NCBI GenBank assembly: GCA_963805505.1
Contig: CAWDUP010000001.1
Location: forward strand, 248,001 to 312,000
DNA length: 64,000 bases
Direction: 5' to 3'
Source of the DNA: JANPBY01 sp963805505
GTDB lineage: Bacteria; Actinomycetota; Actinomycetes; DATJPE01
Part shown: positions 50,062-57,888 of the stretch, piece by piece
How positions within the stretch are numbered: position 1 is the stretch's first letter
Layout: each line of letters begins with the position of its first letter
The notes under the pieces: generated by a model
The model's input: only the letters and a program-made list of their open reading frames with translations
Told to the model about the DNA's origin: nothing
Database searches by the model: none
Program-made: the position numbers and the translations under genes

Positions 50062-51192
50062 ATGACCTCGGGACCGCTGGACGGCATCAAGGTCGCCGAC
50101 TTCACCCGCGTGCTCGCCGGCCCCTACGCGACGATGCTGCTCGGTGATCTGGGTGCCGAGGTCGTCAAGGTCGAGCGGCCGGGCGCAGGCGACGACACCC
50201 GGGCGTGGGGCCCGCCCTGGGACGACCGGCAGCAGTCGACGTACTTCGTCGGCATCAACCGCAACAAGCGTTCGGTCGTGCTCGACCTCAAGGACTCCGA
50301 CGACCAACGGCGAGCCCGAGCGCTGGCCGATGAAGCCGACGTCTTGGTGGAGAACTTTCTTCCCGGCGCGGTCGACCGTTTCGGGCTCGGCTACGACGAG
50401 GTCCGACGCAGCAACCCGGGCGTCGTCTACGCCTCCATAACCGGCTTCGGCGCCGGGGCGGGTGCGGCGCTGCCTGGATACGACCTGCTCGTTCAGGCGA
50501 TGGGTGGGTTGATGTCGGTCACCGGGCCGGCCGCAGGGCAGCCGACCAAGGTCGGCGTCGCCCTCGTCGACGTCATCACCGGTCTGCACTCCGCCGTCGG
50601 GATCCTCGCGGCCCTGCGCCATCGCGAGCTCACCGGCGCGGGTCAACGGGTCGAGGTCAACCTGCTCTCCTCGTTGCTGTCGGCCATGGTCAACCAGACG
50701 AGCGGGTACGTCGCGGGCGGGGCGGTACCCGGGATCATGGGAAACCGGCACCCGTCGATCGCCCCGTACGAGACGGTGCCGGCGGCGGACCGGCCACTTG
50801 TGGTCGCGGTGGGGAACGACGGGCAGTTCCAGCGGTTCTGCGAGGTCCTTGGCCTGGCGGAGCTCCCGGGCGACCAGCGCTTCGCCACCAACCCGGCGCG
50901 GGTGGCACACCGCGAAGAGCTGGCGCAGCGCATCGCGGAGGTGACTCGCAAGCACCCTGCCCAGCACTGGATCCAGCGGCTCGGCGACGCGGGGGTGCCG
51001 TGCGGGCCGATCAACGACGTCGCCGAGGCGATCTCCTTGGCGCAGAGCCTCGGATTGCAACCCGTCGTGGACACGGAGGGGACCTTGACCGTGGCGAACC
51101 CGCTCACTTTGTCGCAGACGCCGGTGAGCTACCGGCATCCCCCGCCCGGGCTGGGTGCGGACACCGACGAGGTTCTCCGTGGCCTCGACTGA
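50062..51192 (+). CDS. CaiB/BaiF-type class III CoA transferase
   Basis: 376 residues. N-terminal LDGIKVADFTRVLAGPYATMLLGDLGAEVVKVE, RNKRSVVLDLK, GFGAGAGAALPGYDLLVQAMGG, and the presumed catalytic aspartate D170 in VALVDVITG. The family moves CoA between carboxylic acids; with a glutaryl-CoA-dehydrogenase-like gene sharing its operator, glutarate or a related dicarboxylate is a reasonable acceptor (the human glutarate CoA-transferase SUGCT is of this family). The downstream GntR gene overlaps by 14 nt. Confidence 0.9.
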   Translation: MTSGPLDGIKVADFTRVLAGPYATMLLGDLGAEVVKVERPGAGDDTRAWGPPWDDRQQSTYFVGINRNKRSVVLDLKDSDDQRRARALADEADVLVENFLPGAVDRFGLGYDEVRRSNPGVVYASITGFGAGAGAALPGYDLLVQAMGGLMSVTGPAAGQPTKVGVALVDVITGLHSAVGILAALRHRELTGAGQRVEVNLLSSLLSAMVNQTSGYVAGGAVPGIMGNRHPSIAPYETVPAADRPLVVAVGNDGQFQRFCEVLGLAELPGDQRFATNPARVAHREELAQRIAEVTRKHPAQHWIQRLGDAGVPCGPINDVAEAISLAQSLGLQPVVDTEGTLTVANPLTLSQTPVSYRHPPPGLGADTDEVLRGLD

Positions 51193-51838
51193 GAGCTTCC
51201 GACGCCCGCCCACGGCCCACGAGGCGGTCCTCGGCGAGCTACGCAAGGAGATCGCCAGCGGTGGCCTGCACCCCGGGGAGCAGGTTCGGCAAGACCAGCT
51301 CGCCGAGCGCTGGGGTGTCTCCCGCGCGCCGCTGCGCGAGGCCCTCAAGCTGCTGGAGGGGGAGGGGCAGGTCGTCTACCACCCCCACCGCGGCTACTTC
51401 GTGGCCGAGCTGTCGGCTGACGACCTGGTCGAGGTCTACCGGATCCGGGAGCTGCTGGAGGCCGAAGCGCTCCGAGTGGGGATCGGGCGGGCCACCGAGC
51501 AGGATCGGGCCGCGATCGCAGCACACCTGCAAGCATGCGAGGACGCGTCGAGGGTTGGCGACGTAGTGAAGCTGACCGAGGCCAACCGGTCCTTGCACTT
51601 CGCCCTGCTTGCACCGTGTGCGCTGCCGCGGCTGATCCGGATGATCCGGTTGTGCTGGGACGCCACCGATGTCTACCGCTCGGTCTACTACGCCGAGGCT
51701 GAGCACCGGGAGGCGGCCCAGGCCGAGCACCGAGTCATCGTGGCGGCCTACCTCGAAGGACGCGTGGAGGAGACTGTCGAACGTCTCGCCGAGCATCGCG
51801 AGCACGCCGTCGCGGCGCTGACCCGGTCGATCCGGTAG
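51179..51838 (+). CDS. GntR-family (FadR/FCD) transcriptional regulator
   Basis: 219 residues: an N-terminal winged helix (HEAVLGELRKEIASGGLHPGEQVRQDQLAERWGVSRAPLREALKLLEGEG) and a helical FCD effector domain with the metal- or acid-binding histidines (LHFALL, AEHRVIVAAYLEG). GTG at 51179 has GAGG 6 nt upstream. Cotranscribed with the CoA transferase, it is the obvious candidate to bind TTGGATCCAA and respond to an acyl-CoA or dicarboxylate. Confidence 0.92.
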   Translation: MASTESFRRPPTAHEAVLGELRKEIASGGLHPGEQVRQDQLAERWGVSRAPLREALKLLEGEGQVVYHPHRGYFVAELSADDLVEVYRIRELLEAEALRVGIGRATEQDRAAIAAHLQACEDASRVGDVVKLTEANRSLHFALLAPCALPRLIRMIRLCWDATDVYRSVYYAEAEHREAAQAEHRVIVAAYLEGRVEETVERLAEHREHAVAALTRSIR

Positions 51839-51870
51839 CGGTGGCTGGCTCGGCTGTCGGCGCGCTCCCC

Positions 51871-51906
51871 TAGCGTCGGCAACCCAGGCAGTCGTTCGAC
51901 CGAACG
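51871..51906 (+). promoter_or_regulatory. Promoter and palindrome before the dienelactone-hydrolase-like gene
   Basis: TAGCGT (51871-51876) is a possible -10; CGTTCG-AC-CGAACG (51893-51906) lies just after the predicted start, a good repressor site or short hairpin. It is unlike the TTGGATCCAA operators. Confidence 0.4.
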
Positions 51907-51935
51907 CAGCCGCTCCACCGGACCGAGGAGTTCAG

Positions 51936-52508
51936 ATGGCTGAGATGCTGTTGTTCCACCACGCCCAGGGGCTCACCGACGGAGTCAGGGCTTTCGCTGA
52001 CACCCTCCGCGCGGCGGGTCACGAGGTACACACGCCCGACCTGTTCGACGGACGCACCTTCGGCAGCATCGACGAAGGTATGGCCCACATCGAGAGTGAG
52101 GGGATGGACGATCTCGCCGCCCGGGCCATGGCGCTGGCCGACGACCTTCCTCCCGAGCTGGTCTACGGCGGCTTCTCCTTCGGAGTGGTCCCTGCCCAGC
52201 AGCTGGCGCAGACCCGCCCCGGCGCCAAAGGCGCCTTGCTGTTCTACTCCTGCATCCCGCTTGAATACGTCGGTCCGTGGCCAGCCGGTCTCGCTGCACA
52301 GGTGCACGGCATGGACCACGATCCCTATTTCGCCGACGAGGGTGACCTCGACGCGGCTCGTGCCCTGGCTGATGAGCAGCCCACCGTCGAGGTATTCCTG
52401 TATCCCGGCGATCAGCACTACTTCGCTGACTCCTCGCTGCCGTCCTACGACGCCGTGGCCACCGAGCTCCTCACCCAGCGGGTTCTAGACTTCCTCGCAG
52501 CCGTCTAG
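51936..52508 (+). CDS. Dienelactone hydrolase family protein
   Basis: 190-residue alpha/beta hydrolase. The nucleophile elbow is GGFSFG (serine rather than the usual cysteine of dienelactone hydrolase), the acid and histidine lie in YPGDQHYF. GAGGAG lies 6-8 nt before the ATG. The substrate is unknown. It is convergent with the MFS gene, overlapping it by 4 nt. Confidence 0.85.
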   Translation: MAEMLLFHHAQGLTDGVRAFADTLRAAGHEVHTPDLFDGRTFGSIDEGMAHIESEGMDDLAARAMALADDLPPELVYGGFSFGVVPAQQLAQTRPGAKGALLFYSCIPLEYVGPWPAGLAAQVHGMDHDPYFADEGDLDAARALADEQPTVEVFLYPGDQHYFADSSLPSYDAVATELLTQRVLDFLAAV

Positions 52509-53677
52509 GTCGGTTCTGCCGGCGAACGGCTGGCCGGAGCCAGCCCGACGATCACGGCGGCAAGCAGGAGCAACAGCAACAGGGCGTTGTTGAGGCCGAT
52601 GTGGTGGCCGAGCACGCCGATCAAGGGCGGGCCGAGCAGGAAGCCGCCATAACCGATCGTCGCCACCGTGGCGATGCCGGCGGCCGACCGGCCGGGTGTT
52701 TCGCCTCCTGCGCTCATGGCACTGGGAAAGACCAGGGCTATGCCAAGTCCCCAGATCGCCCCGCCGACCAGGGCCATCGGGATGCTCGAAGCGACGGCAG
52801 CGACCAGCACGCCCACTCCCGCCGTGAGTCCGGCCAGCCGCAGCGTTGCCACACGTCCGAGGCGGCTGAGGATCGGCGGTCCGGCAAATCTGGCGGTGGT
52901 CATCGCCGTCGCGAAGACTGCGTAGCCTGCCGCGGCCACGGCCGCCGTACCGCCGAGGTCGTCGGCGATGTGCAGCCCGAGCCAGTCGGCCGCCGCACCT
53001 TCGATGGTCGTGCCGCACAAAGTGATGAGGCCCAGCAGTACGAGCCGACGGTTCACCAGCCGACCTGTGGCTACCTGCGCATCGGCCGTGGCAGGGCCAG
53101 AACGTTCGTCGACGAAGGTTCGCGTCGCCACCGCCACGCCAACCGCCACGAGAGCTGCGATGAGCACGAAGTGTGCCGTGACCCCCACGCCGAGCAGTGC
53201 TGCGAGGGCGCCGACGCCGGCGCCGACGACTGATCCCACGCTCCAGCACGCGTGATAGCGAGACATCCACGGCCGGTTCGCCGCACGCTCGACGTAGCTC
53301 CCCTGGATGTTCATGGCCACGTCCCAGGAGCCGTAGCAGGCGCCGAGCGCGAGCAGCGCTGCGCCCATCGCGACGACGTTGGGGACGAGGGACAGCGACA
53401 CGAGAAGCACCGCAGCGGGAACGGCCGTGGCGGTGACAACTCTGCGGCTCCCGTACCGCGTGCACAGGGGCGCGGTCATCGGCATGGCCAGAATCGACCC
53501 GAGGCCTACGCACAGCAAGGCAAAGCCGAGGGCAGCGGTGTCGGTGTGCAGGTGGTCGCGAAGGGTCGGCAGTCGCGACACCCAGCTTGCCGCGAGCCCT
53601 CCGCTGAGCGAGAAGACCGTCGCGGTGGCGAGGGCGGCGCGCCGCAGGGTTGGCGCGACGGCGGCGGAGGTGCTCAC
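52505..53677 (-). CDS. Major facilitator superfamily transporter
   Basis: 390 residues with about 12 hydrophobic helices and two similar halves. Motif A variant RYGSRR-like in loop 2-3 (TAPLCTRYGSRRVVTATA), ACYGSWDVAMNIQGSYVERAANRPWMSRYHACWSVGSVVGAGVGAL in the first half. This pattern resembles the sugar/proton symporter-like YbjJ group. The substrate is unknown. A GGAAGG lies before the GTG. Confidence 0.88.
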   Translation of the reverse strand: MSTSAAVAPTLRRAALATATVFSLSGGLAASWVSRLPTLRDHLHTDTAALGFALLCVGLGSILAMPMTAPLCTRYGSRRVVTATAVPAAVLLVSLSLVPNVVAMGAALLALGACYGSWDVAMNIQGSYVERAANRPWMSRYHACWSVGSVVGAGVGALAALLGVGVTAHFVLIAALVAVGVAVATRTFVDERSGPATADAQVATGRLVNRRLVLLGLITLCGTTIEGAAADWLGLHIADDLGGTAAVAAAGYAVFATAMTTARFAGPPILSRLGRVATLRLAGLTAGVGVLVAAVASSIPMALVGGAIWGLGIALVFPSAMSAGGETPGRSAAGIATVATIGYGGFLLGPPLIGVLGHHIGLNNALLLLLLLAAVIVGLAPASRSPAEPT

Positions 53678-53741
53678 GTGAAGCAGCCTTCCAGCACCCT
53701 CCGGCTGGGTTGCCAGGGGGCGAGCGCTCGGGCTCGGGCGG

Positions 53742-54914
53742 TCAGCGGAACGCGGCGAGCCCGGTGAGGGCCTGCCCGATCACCAGGGTGTGCATCTCCG
53801 AGGTTCCTTCGTAGGTCAGCACCGACTCCAGGTTGTTGGCGTGCCGAAGGACCGGGTATTCCAGAGTGATCCCGTTGCCGCCCAGGATCGTTCGGCACTC
53901 CCGGGCGATCGCCAGAGCCTCTCGGACGTTGTTCAGTTTTCCGACGCTCACCATCTGTGAGGTCGCGGCCCCCTCGTCCTTGAGCCGGCCGATGTGCAGA
54001 GCGAGCAGGTAGCCCTTCTGCAGCTCCAGAGCCATGTTCGCCAGCTTCTCCTGGGTCAGCTGGAAACCGGCGATGGGCCGGTCGAACTGTTCACGGCTCA
54101 GCGCGTAGTCGATTGCTGTCTCGAGGCAGTCGCGTGCGGCGCCGAGAGCGCCGAAGACGATGCCGAACCGTGCCTCGTTGAGGCAGCCCAAAGGTCCCCC
54201 GAGCCCGTGGGCCTTCGGGAGCATGGCCGAGCTCGGCAGCCGTACGGCCTCCAGCACCAGCTCGCTGGTCACCGACGCGCGCAGCGAGAGCTTGCCGTGG
54301 ACCGCGTTCGCCGTGAACCCAGGCGTGTCGGTGGGGACGACGAACCCGCGGATGCCCTCGTCGGTCTGCGCCCAGATGATCGCCACATCTGCGACCCCAC
54401 CGTTGGTGATCCACATCTTGGTGCCGGTCAGGACCCAGTCGCCCCCGTCCTGTTTGGCCGACGTGCGCATCCCCGCGGGGTTGCTGCCGAAGTCGGGCTC
54501 GGTCAGGCCGAAGCAGCCGATCGCCTCGCCGGTCGCCATCCGGGGGAGCCACTCCTGCTTGTGGTCCTCACTTCCGTAGGCATGGATCGCATACATCGCC
54601 AGGGACCCCTGCACCGACACCAGCGAGCGGATGCCGGAGTCGGCAGCCTCGAGCTCGATGCAGGCCAGGCCGTAGGCCACCGCGCTGGTCCCGGCGCAGC
54701 CGTACCCCTCGAGGTGCATGCCGAGGACGCCGAGCCCGCCCAGTCCCTGGGCCAGGTCGCGGGCCGGAAGCTCACCGGTCTCGAACCAGGTCGCGAGGTG
54801 CGGTCGGACCTCGGCATCGAGGTAGCGGCGAACGGTGGTGCGGATCTCGCGCTCGTCCTCGGCGAGCAGCCGATCGGCGGCGATCAGGTCGAGCGGGGGG
54901 ATGGGCTGGGCCAC
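53742..54914 (-). CDS. gcdH: Acyl-CoA dehydrogenase, glutaryl-CoA dehydrogenase type
   Basis: 390 residues, FAD-dependent. The catalytic base is E369 in TYEGTSEMHTL, where glutaryl-CoA dehydrogenases also have it, and R96 in SGIRSLVSVQ matches the arginine that binds the gamma-carboxylate of glutaryl-CoA. GLTEPDFGSNP, KMWITNGG and GGNGI are general acyl-CoA dehydrogenase blocks. Glutaryl-CoA would be oxidised and decarboxylated to crotonyl-CoA in lysine or tryptophan breakdown. GTG start with GGAG 7-8 nt upstream. Confidence 0.9.
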   Translation of the reverse strand: MAQPIPPLDLIAADRLLAEDEREIRTTVRRYLDAEVRPHLATWFETGELPARDLAQGLGGLGVLGMHLEGYGCAGTSAVAYGLACIELEAADSGIRSLVSVQGSLAMYAIHAYGSEDHKQEWLPRMATGEAIGCFGLTEPDFGSNPAGMRTSAKQDGGDWVLTGTKMWITNGGVADVAIIWAQTDEGIRGFVVPTDTPGFTANAVHGKLSLRASVTSELVLEAVRLPSSAMLPKAHGLGGPLGCLNEARFGIVFGALGAARDCLETAIDYALSREQFDRPIAGFQLTQEKLANMALELQKGYLLALHIGRLKDEGAATSQMVSVGKLNNVREALAIARECRTILGGNGITLEYPVLRHANNLESVLTYEGTSEMHTLVIGQALTGLAAFR

Positions 54915-54934
54915 GAGAGCACTCCGAAGGCAGG

Positions 54935-54952
54935 TCGGATATTGGATCCAAT
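54935..54952 (-). promoter_or_regulatory. Operator of gcdH, copy of the CoA-transferase operator
   Basis: Read on the minus strand, ATTGGATCCAATATCCGA, 17 of 18 bases identical to the site at 50024-50041, in the same orientation to its gene and also exactly 20 nt before the start codon. Confidence 0.7.
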
Positions 54953-55035
54953 CTAGCCGGGCGGCCGTGGTCGCGGCAACTCCGCCAACGGCTTCAGCGC
55001 GGCAACGACACTGACGTCATCCACGCAGACTCGGC

Positions 55036-55836
55036 TCAGAGGGAGGCGACCACGACGTCGAGCGTCCAGGCCCGCTGACGGTTCTCCGGTGGCGTGGCCT
55101 CCACTGTGTAGCCGAGGCCGGCAAGAGTCTTTCTGAAGGCGGGCACGGTCGTCGGCGACGTCCCCGACTCGAGGAGGGCGCGGACCAACCGACCTTTGGT
55201 CGCCTTGTTGAAGTGGCTCACCACGCTGCGCGAGGTCGAGTCCCCGGGCGTGGACTCGTGCAGCACGCGCACGACAGCCGTGCGCGCGGCCAGGTCCGGG
55301 GGGATCCGCCAGGCCGCGGCATAGCTGCTCGACCGCAGGTCGACCACCAGTCCACGGCCGGCGGCATGGGGGAGTGCGCGGTCGAGAGCGGGCCGCCACA
55401 GTGTGGGCAGCGGAGCGATGCCGGGTAGTCGGGCCGCCATGGAGAGCCGGTAGGGCGGGATGCGATCGGTCAGCCGTACCGCCCCGAACAGCGCACTCGA
55501 CACCACGATCCAGGCTCGTGCTCTTCGCCTGGCTGCGCCGTCGAGCGTCTCGAGGGCGAGCGAGTCGTAGAGCACGCCGGTGTAGAGGCGCTCGACCGGG
55601 ACGGCTGTTGCCGACTCGAGCACCGCGTCCTTGTCGACCTCGGTCGAAAGTCCAGGCGGAAGGCCCAGGGCAGCAAGCGCGATATCGCGCGGTCCGCGCG
55701 ACAGCGAGACGAGCGCGTCCAGCACCTCACGGCGAGCGGTGGTGAGCTCGGGGAAAGCCAACGAGTCGAGGTCGAGCGGGCGGCCGCGTCGACGGGCGGA
55801 CGACTTGCCCTCCGAGGGCGGAAGAAGCAGCAACAC
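55036..55836 (-). CDS. yaaA: Peroxide stress protein YaaA (UPF0246)
   Basis: 266 residues: N-terminal MLLLLPPSEGKS, RLYTGVLYDSLAL, VVSSALFGAVRLTDRIPPYRLSM, and C-terminal SHFNKATKGRLVRALLESG. In E. coli YaaA limits iron and oxidative damage, and binds DNA. The GTG start has TAGGCT 6 nt upstream. Confidence 0.93.
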   Translation of the reverse strand: MLLLLPPSEGKSSARRRGRPLDLDSLAFPELTTARREVLDALVSLSRGPRDIALAALGLPPGLSTEVDKDAVLESATAVPVERLYTGVLYDSLALETLDGAARRRARAWIVVSSALFGAVRLTDRIPPYRLSMAARLPGIAPLPTLWRPALDRALPHAAGRGLVVDLRSSSYAAAWRIPPDLAARTAVVRVLHESTPGDSTSRSVVSHFNKATKGRLVRALLESGTSPTTVPAFRKTLAGLGYTVEATPPENRQRAWTLDVVVASL

Positions 55837-55842
55837 GCGGGG

Positions 55843-55848
55843 AGCCTA
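55843..55848 (-). promoter_or_regulatory. -10 hexamer TAGGCT of yaaA
   Basis: On the minus strand TAGGCT lies 6 nt before the GTG at 55836, fitting a leaderless mRNA. Confidence 0.5.
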
Positions 55849-55969
55849 GGCCGTGGCCCCAACCGGGCTGACCGATCGACACGCCTGCGGTGGTCGAGCC
55901 GTGGCAACCGCCCTGCGCCATACTGGCCCGACCAGACCACGGGGCGACCACCGGAGGGGACGGCTGAGC

Positions 55970-56791
55970 TTGCGCATCGACGGCGGAACGAGGCAGGTGG
56001 CGCGGCTCCTGGTCGGCGGGCTCGTCCTGGTTGCGCTGGCCGGGTGCGGGTCGGGCGGGGTCGCCCTACCGTCGTCGTTGCCGAGCGTCACACTGCCCAG
56101 TCGCACGGCTACCCCGACGCTGAGTCCGACCGAGACTCCTACCCAGACCCCGACGCAGACGCCCACGCAGACTTCGACCCCAACTCAGACCCCGACTCAG
56201 ACCCCCACCGAGTCCCCCTCGAAGACCGCGTCGAAGACGCCGGCCTCGACCGCAAGTGGGACGTCGGAGGACTCGGGCACCTCCAACTGGGCCTGGGCCC
56301 TCATCGCCTTGTTGATCCTCGTGGTCGTGGTCATCGTGACCGGCGTCGTCTTGTCCAAGCGCCGCCGGGCGGCGATCGAGGTGGCCGAACGACGCGGGTA
56401 CTGGCGACGTACCGCAAGCGGCCGGGCCGCGTCGGCTCGCGCACTGGCTGCCGAGCTGGCGACCCTGCGGCGCTCTCAGGTGAGCACCCCCGAGGACGCG
56501 GCAGCGGTACGCGAACGGGTCGAGGTCACGGCCTCCCAGCTAGAGACCCTGGCAGCCGAGGCGACCTCGCCCGAGGACGGCCGCGCCGCACGAGAAACAG
56601 CCGATGCGCTGCGGGCCTGCACCTTGGCGACGCAGGCCGACCTGATGGGCCGGGCTCAGGGTCGCGCCCCGACCGCCGAGCAGCTCGCCGCATCCGACAC
56701 CACAGCGCGGCAGGCGGAGGCCGATCTCGGCGCAGCACTCAGCGCGCTGGACAGCCGGGTGACCACCGGATCGGACGCCGCCCGCGGTTGA
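55970..56791 (+). CDS. Lipoprotein with Pro/Thr-repeat stalk and a second membrane helix
   Basis: About 273 residues from a TTG at 55970 (LRIDGGTRQVARLL), with GGAGGGG 11 nt upstream; other starts are possible. A signal peptide ends in the lipobox LAGC. Next come 60 residues of (P)TQT repeats, then a transmembrane helix (WAWALIALLILVVVVIVTGVVL) with KRRR on its cytoplasmic side, and a cytoplasmic Ala/Glu-rich helical domain of about 130 residues. I do not recognise a family for the last part. Confidence 0.75.
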   Translation: MRIDGGTRQVARLLVGGLVLVALAGCGSGGVALPSSLPSVTLPSRTATPTLSPTETPTQTPTQTPTQTSTPTQTPTQTPTESPSKTASKTPASTASGTSEDSGTSNWAWALIALLILVVVVIVTGVVLSKRRRAAIEVAERRGYWRRTASGRAASARALAAELATLRRSQVSTPEDAAAVRERVEVTASQLETLAAEATSPEDGRAARETADALRACTLATQADLMGRAQGRAPTAEQLAASDTTARQAEADLGAALSALDSRVTTGSDAARG

Positions 56792-56823
56792 GCCGGCCCG
56801 TTCGCACGACGTCAGGAATGTGC

Positions 56824-56829
56824 CAGACT
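56824..56829 (+). promoter_or_regulatory. -10-like CAGACT before the deaminase gene
   Basis: CAGACT lies 6 nt before the GTG at 56836 and supports that start over upstream codons. Confidence 0.35.
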
Positions 56830-56835
56830 CCGCCG

Positions 56836-57888
56836 GTGTCCACGACGATCGAGGACTTCGCGGCCGCTCTGCCCAAAGCCGAGCTGCACGTGCACCACGT
56901 CGGTTCGGCGTCGCCGGCGGCGGTGGCTGCCCTGGCCGCGAAGCACGAGGGCAGCTCACCCGTCCCGGCCGACCCCGACCTGCTCTCGGACTACTTCCAG
57001 TTCACGGACTTCGCGCATTTCATCGAGGTCTACCTGTCCGTCGTCGATCTCATCCGCGACGAAGAAGACGTCTGGACGCTCACCCGGCAGGTGGCCGCCG
57101 ACCTCGCTGCGCAGAATGTGCGGTACGCCGAGCTCACCGTGTCGCCGTATTCCCATGTCATTCGCGGCATCGCGGCCGAGGCCGTCTGCGAGGCGATCGA
57201 GGACGCGCGACGGGTTGCGGAGGCCGAGCACGACCTGACGCTGCGGTGGTGCTTCGACATTCCGGGCGAGTCGGGCCTGTCGGCGGCCGACATCACGCTG
57301 GACATTGCCTTGTCACAGGCACCGGAGGGGTTGGTCAGCTTCGGCCTGGGCGGCCCTGAGGTCGGGGTTCCGCGCGCACAGTTCGCCGACCACTTCGCCC
57401 GGGCCAGAGCGGCCGGGCTGCACAGCGTGCCGCACGCGGGGGAGTCCACCGGCCCGGAGACGATCTGGGACGCGTTGCGCAACCTCGCAGCGGTACGCAT
57501 CGGTCACGGCATCGCCGCCGCGCAGGACCCGGCGCTGCTGGCCCATCTCGTCGAGAACGACATCGCCCTCGAGGTGTGCCCGACATCCAACGTGTGCACG
57601 AGGTCGGTGCCGTCGCTCGGCGAGCACCCGTTGCCGCAGCTGGTCGGCGCTGGCGTGCCCGTGACCATCAATTCTGATGACCCGCCGATGTTTGCGACCA
57701 CGCTCACCAACGAGTACGTCGTGGCGGCCGAGCTGCTCGGCCTCGACCGGGGGGGCCTTGCGGACCTCGCTCGGGCAGCGATCACGCACTCGTTCGCTGA
57801 CGATGCGCGCAAGGCGGAGATCACGGACGAGATCGATGACTTCGCCGCACGCTGGGGGAGGGAGGCAACTGATGAGCGAACCGGCTGA
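56836..57888 (+). CDS. Adenosine deaminase family protein (adenosine or aminodeoxyfutalosine deaminase)
   Basis: 350 residues of the TIM-barrel adenosine deaminase family. Zinc ligands are in ELHVHHVGSAS (H18, H20), PHAGES, and INSDDPPMF; the catalytic glutamate is in HAGE. The motif HVHHVGS departs from the HxHLxGxL of true adenosine deaminases; similar actinomycete proteins act as aminodeoxyfutalosine deaminases in menaquinone synthesis, as I recall for Streptomyces. No mqn gene is in the window. It overlaps the next gene by 17 nt. Confidence 0.85.
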   Translation: MSTTIEDFAAALPKAELHVHHVGSASPAAVAALAAKHEGSSPVPADPDLLSDYFQFTDFAHFIEVYLSVVDLIRDEEDVWTLTRQVAADLAAQNVRYAELTVSPYSHVIRGIAAEAVCEAIEDARRVAEAEHDLTLRWCFDIPGESGLSAADITLDIALSQAPEGLVSFGLGGPEVGVPRAQFADHFARARAAGLHSVPHAGESTGPETIWDALRNLAAVRIGHGIAAAQDPALLAHLVENDIALEVCPTSNVCTRSVPSLGEHPLPQLVGAGVPVTINSDDPPMFATTLTNEYVVAAELLGLDRGGLADLARAAITHSFADDARKAEITDEIDDFAARWGREATDERTG

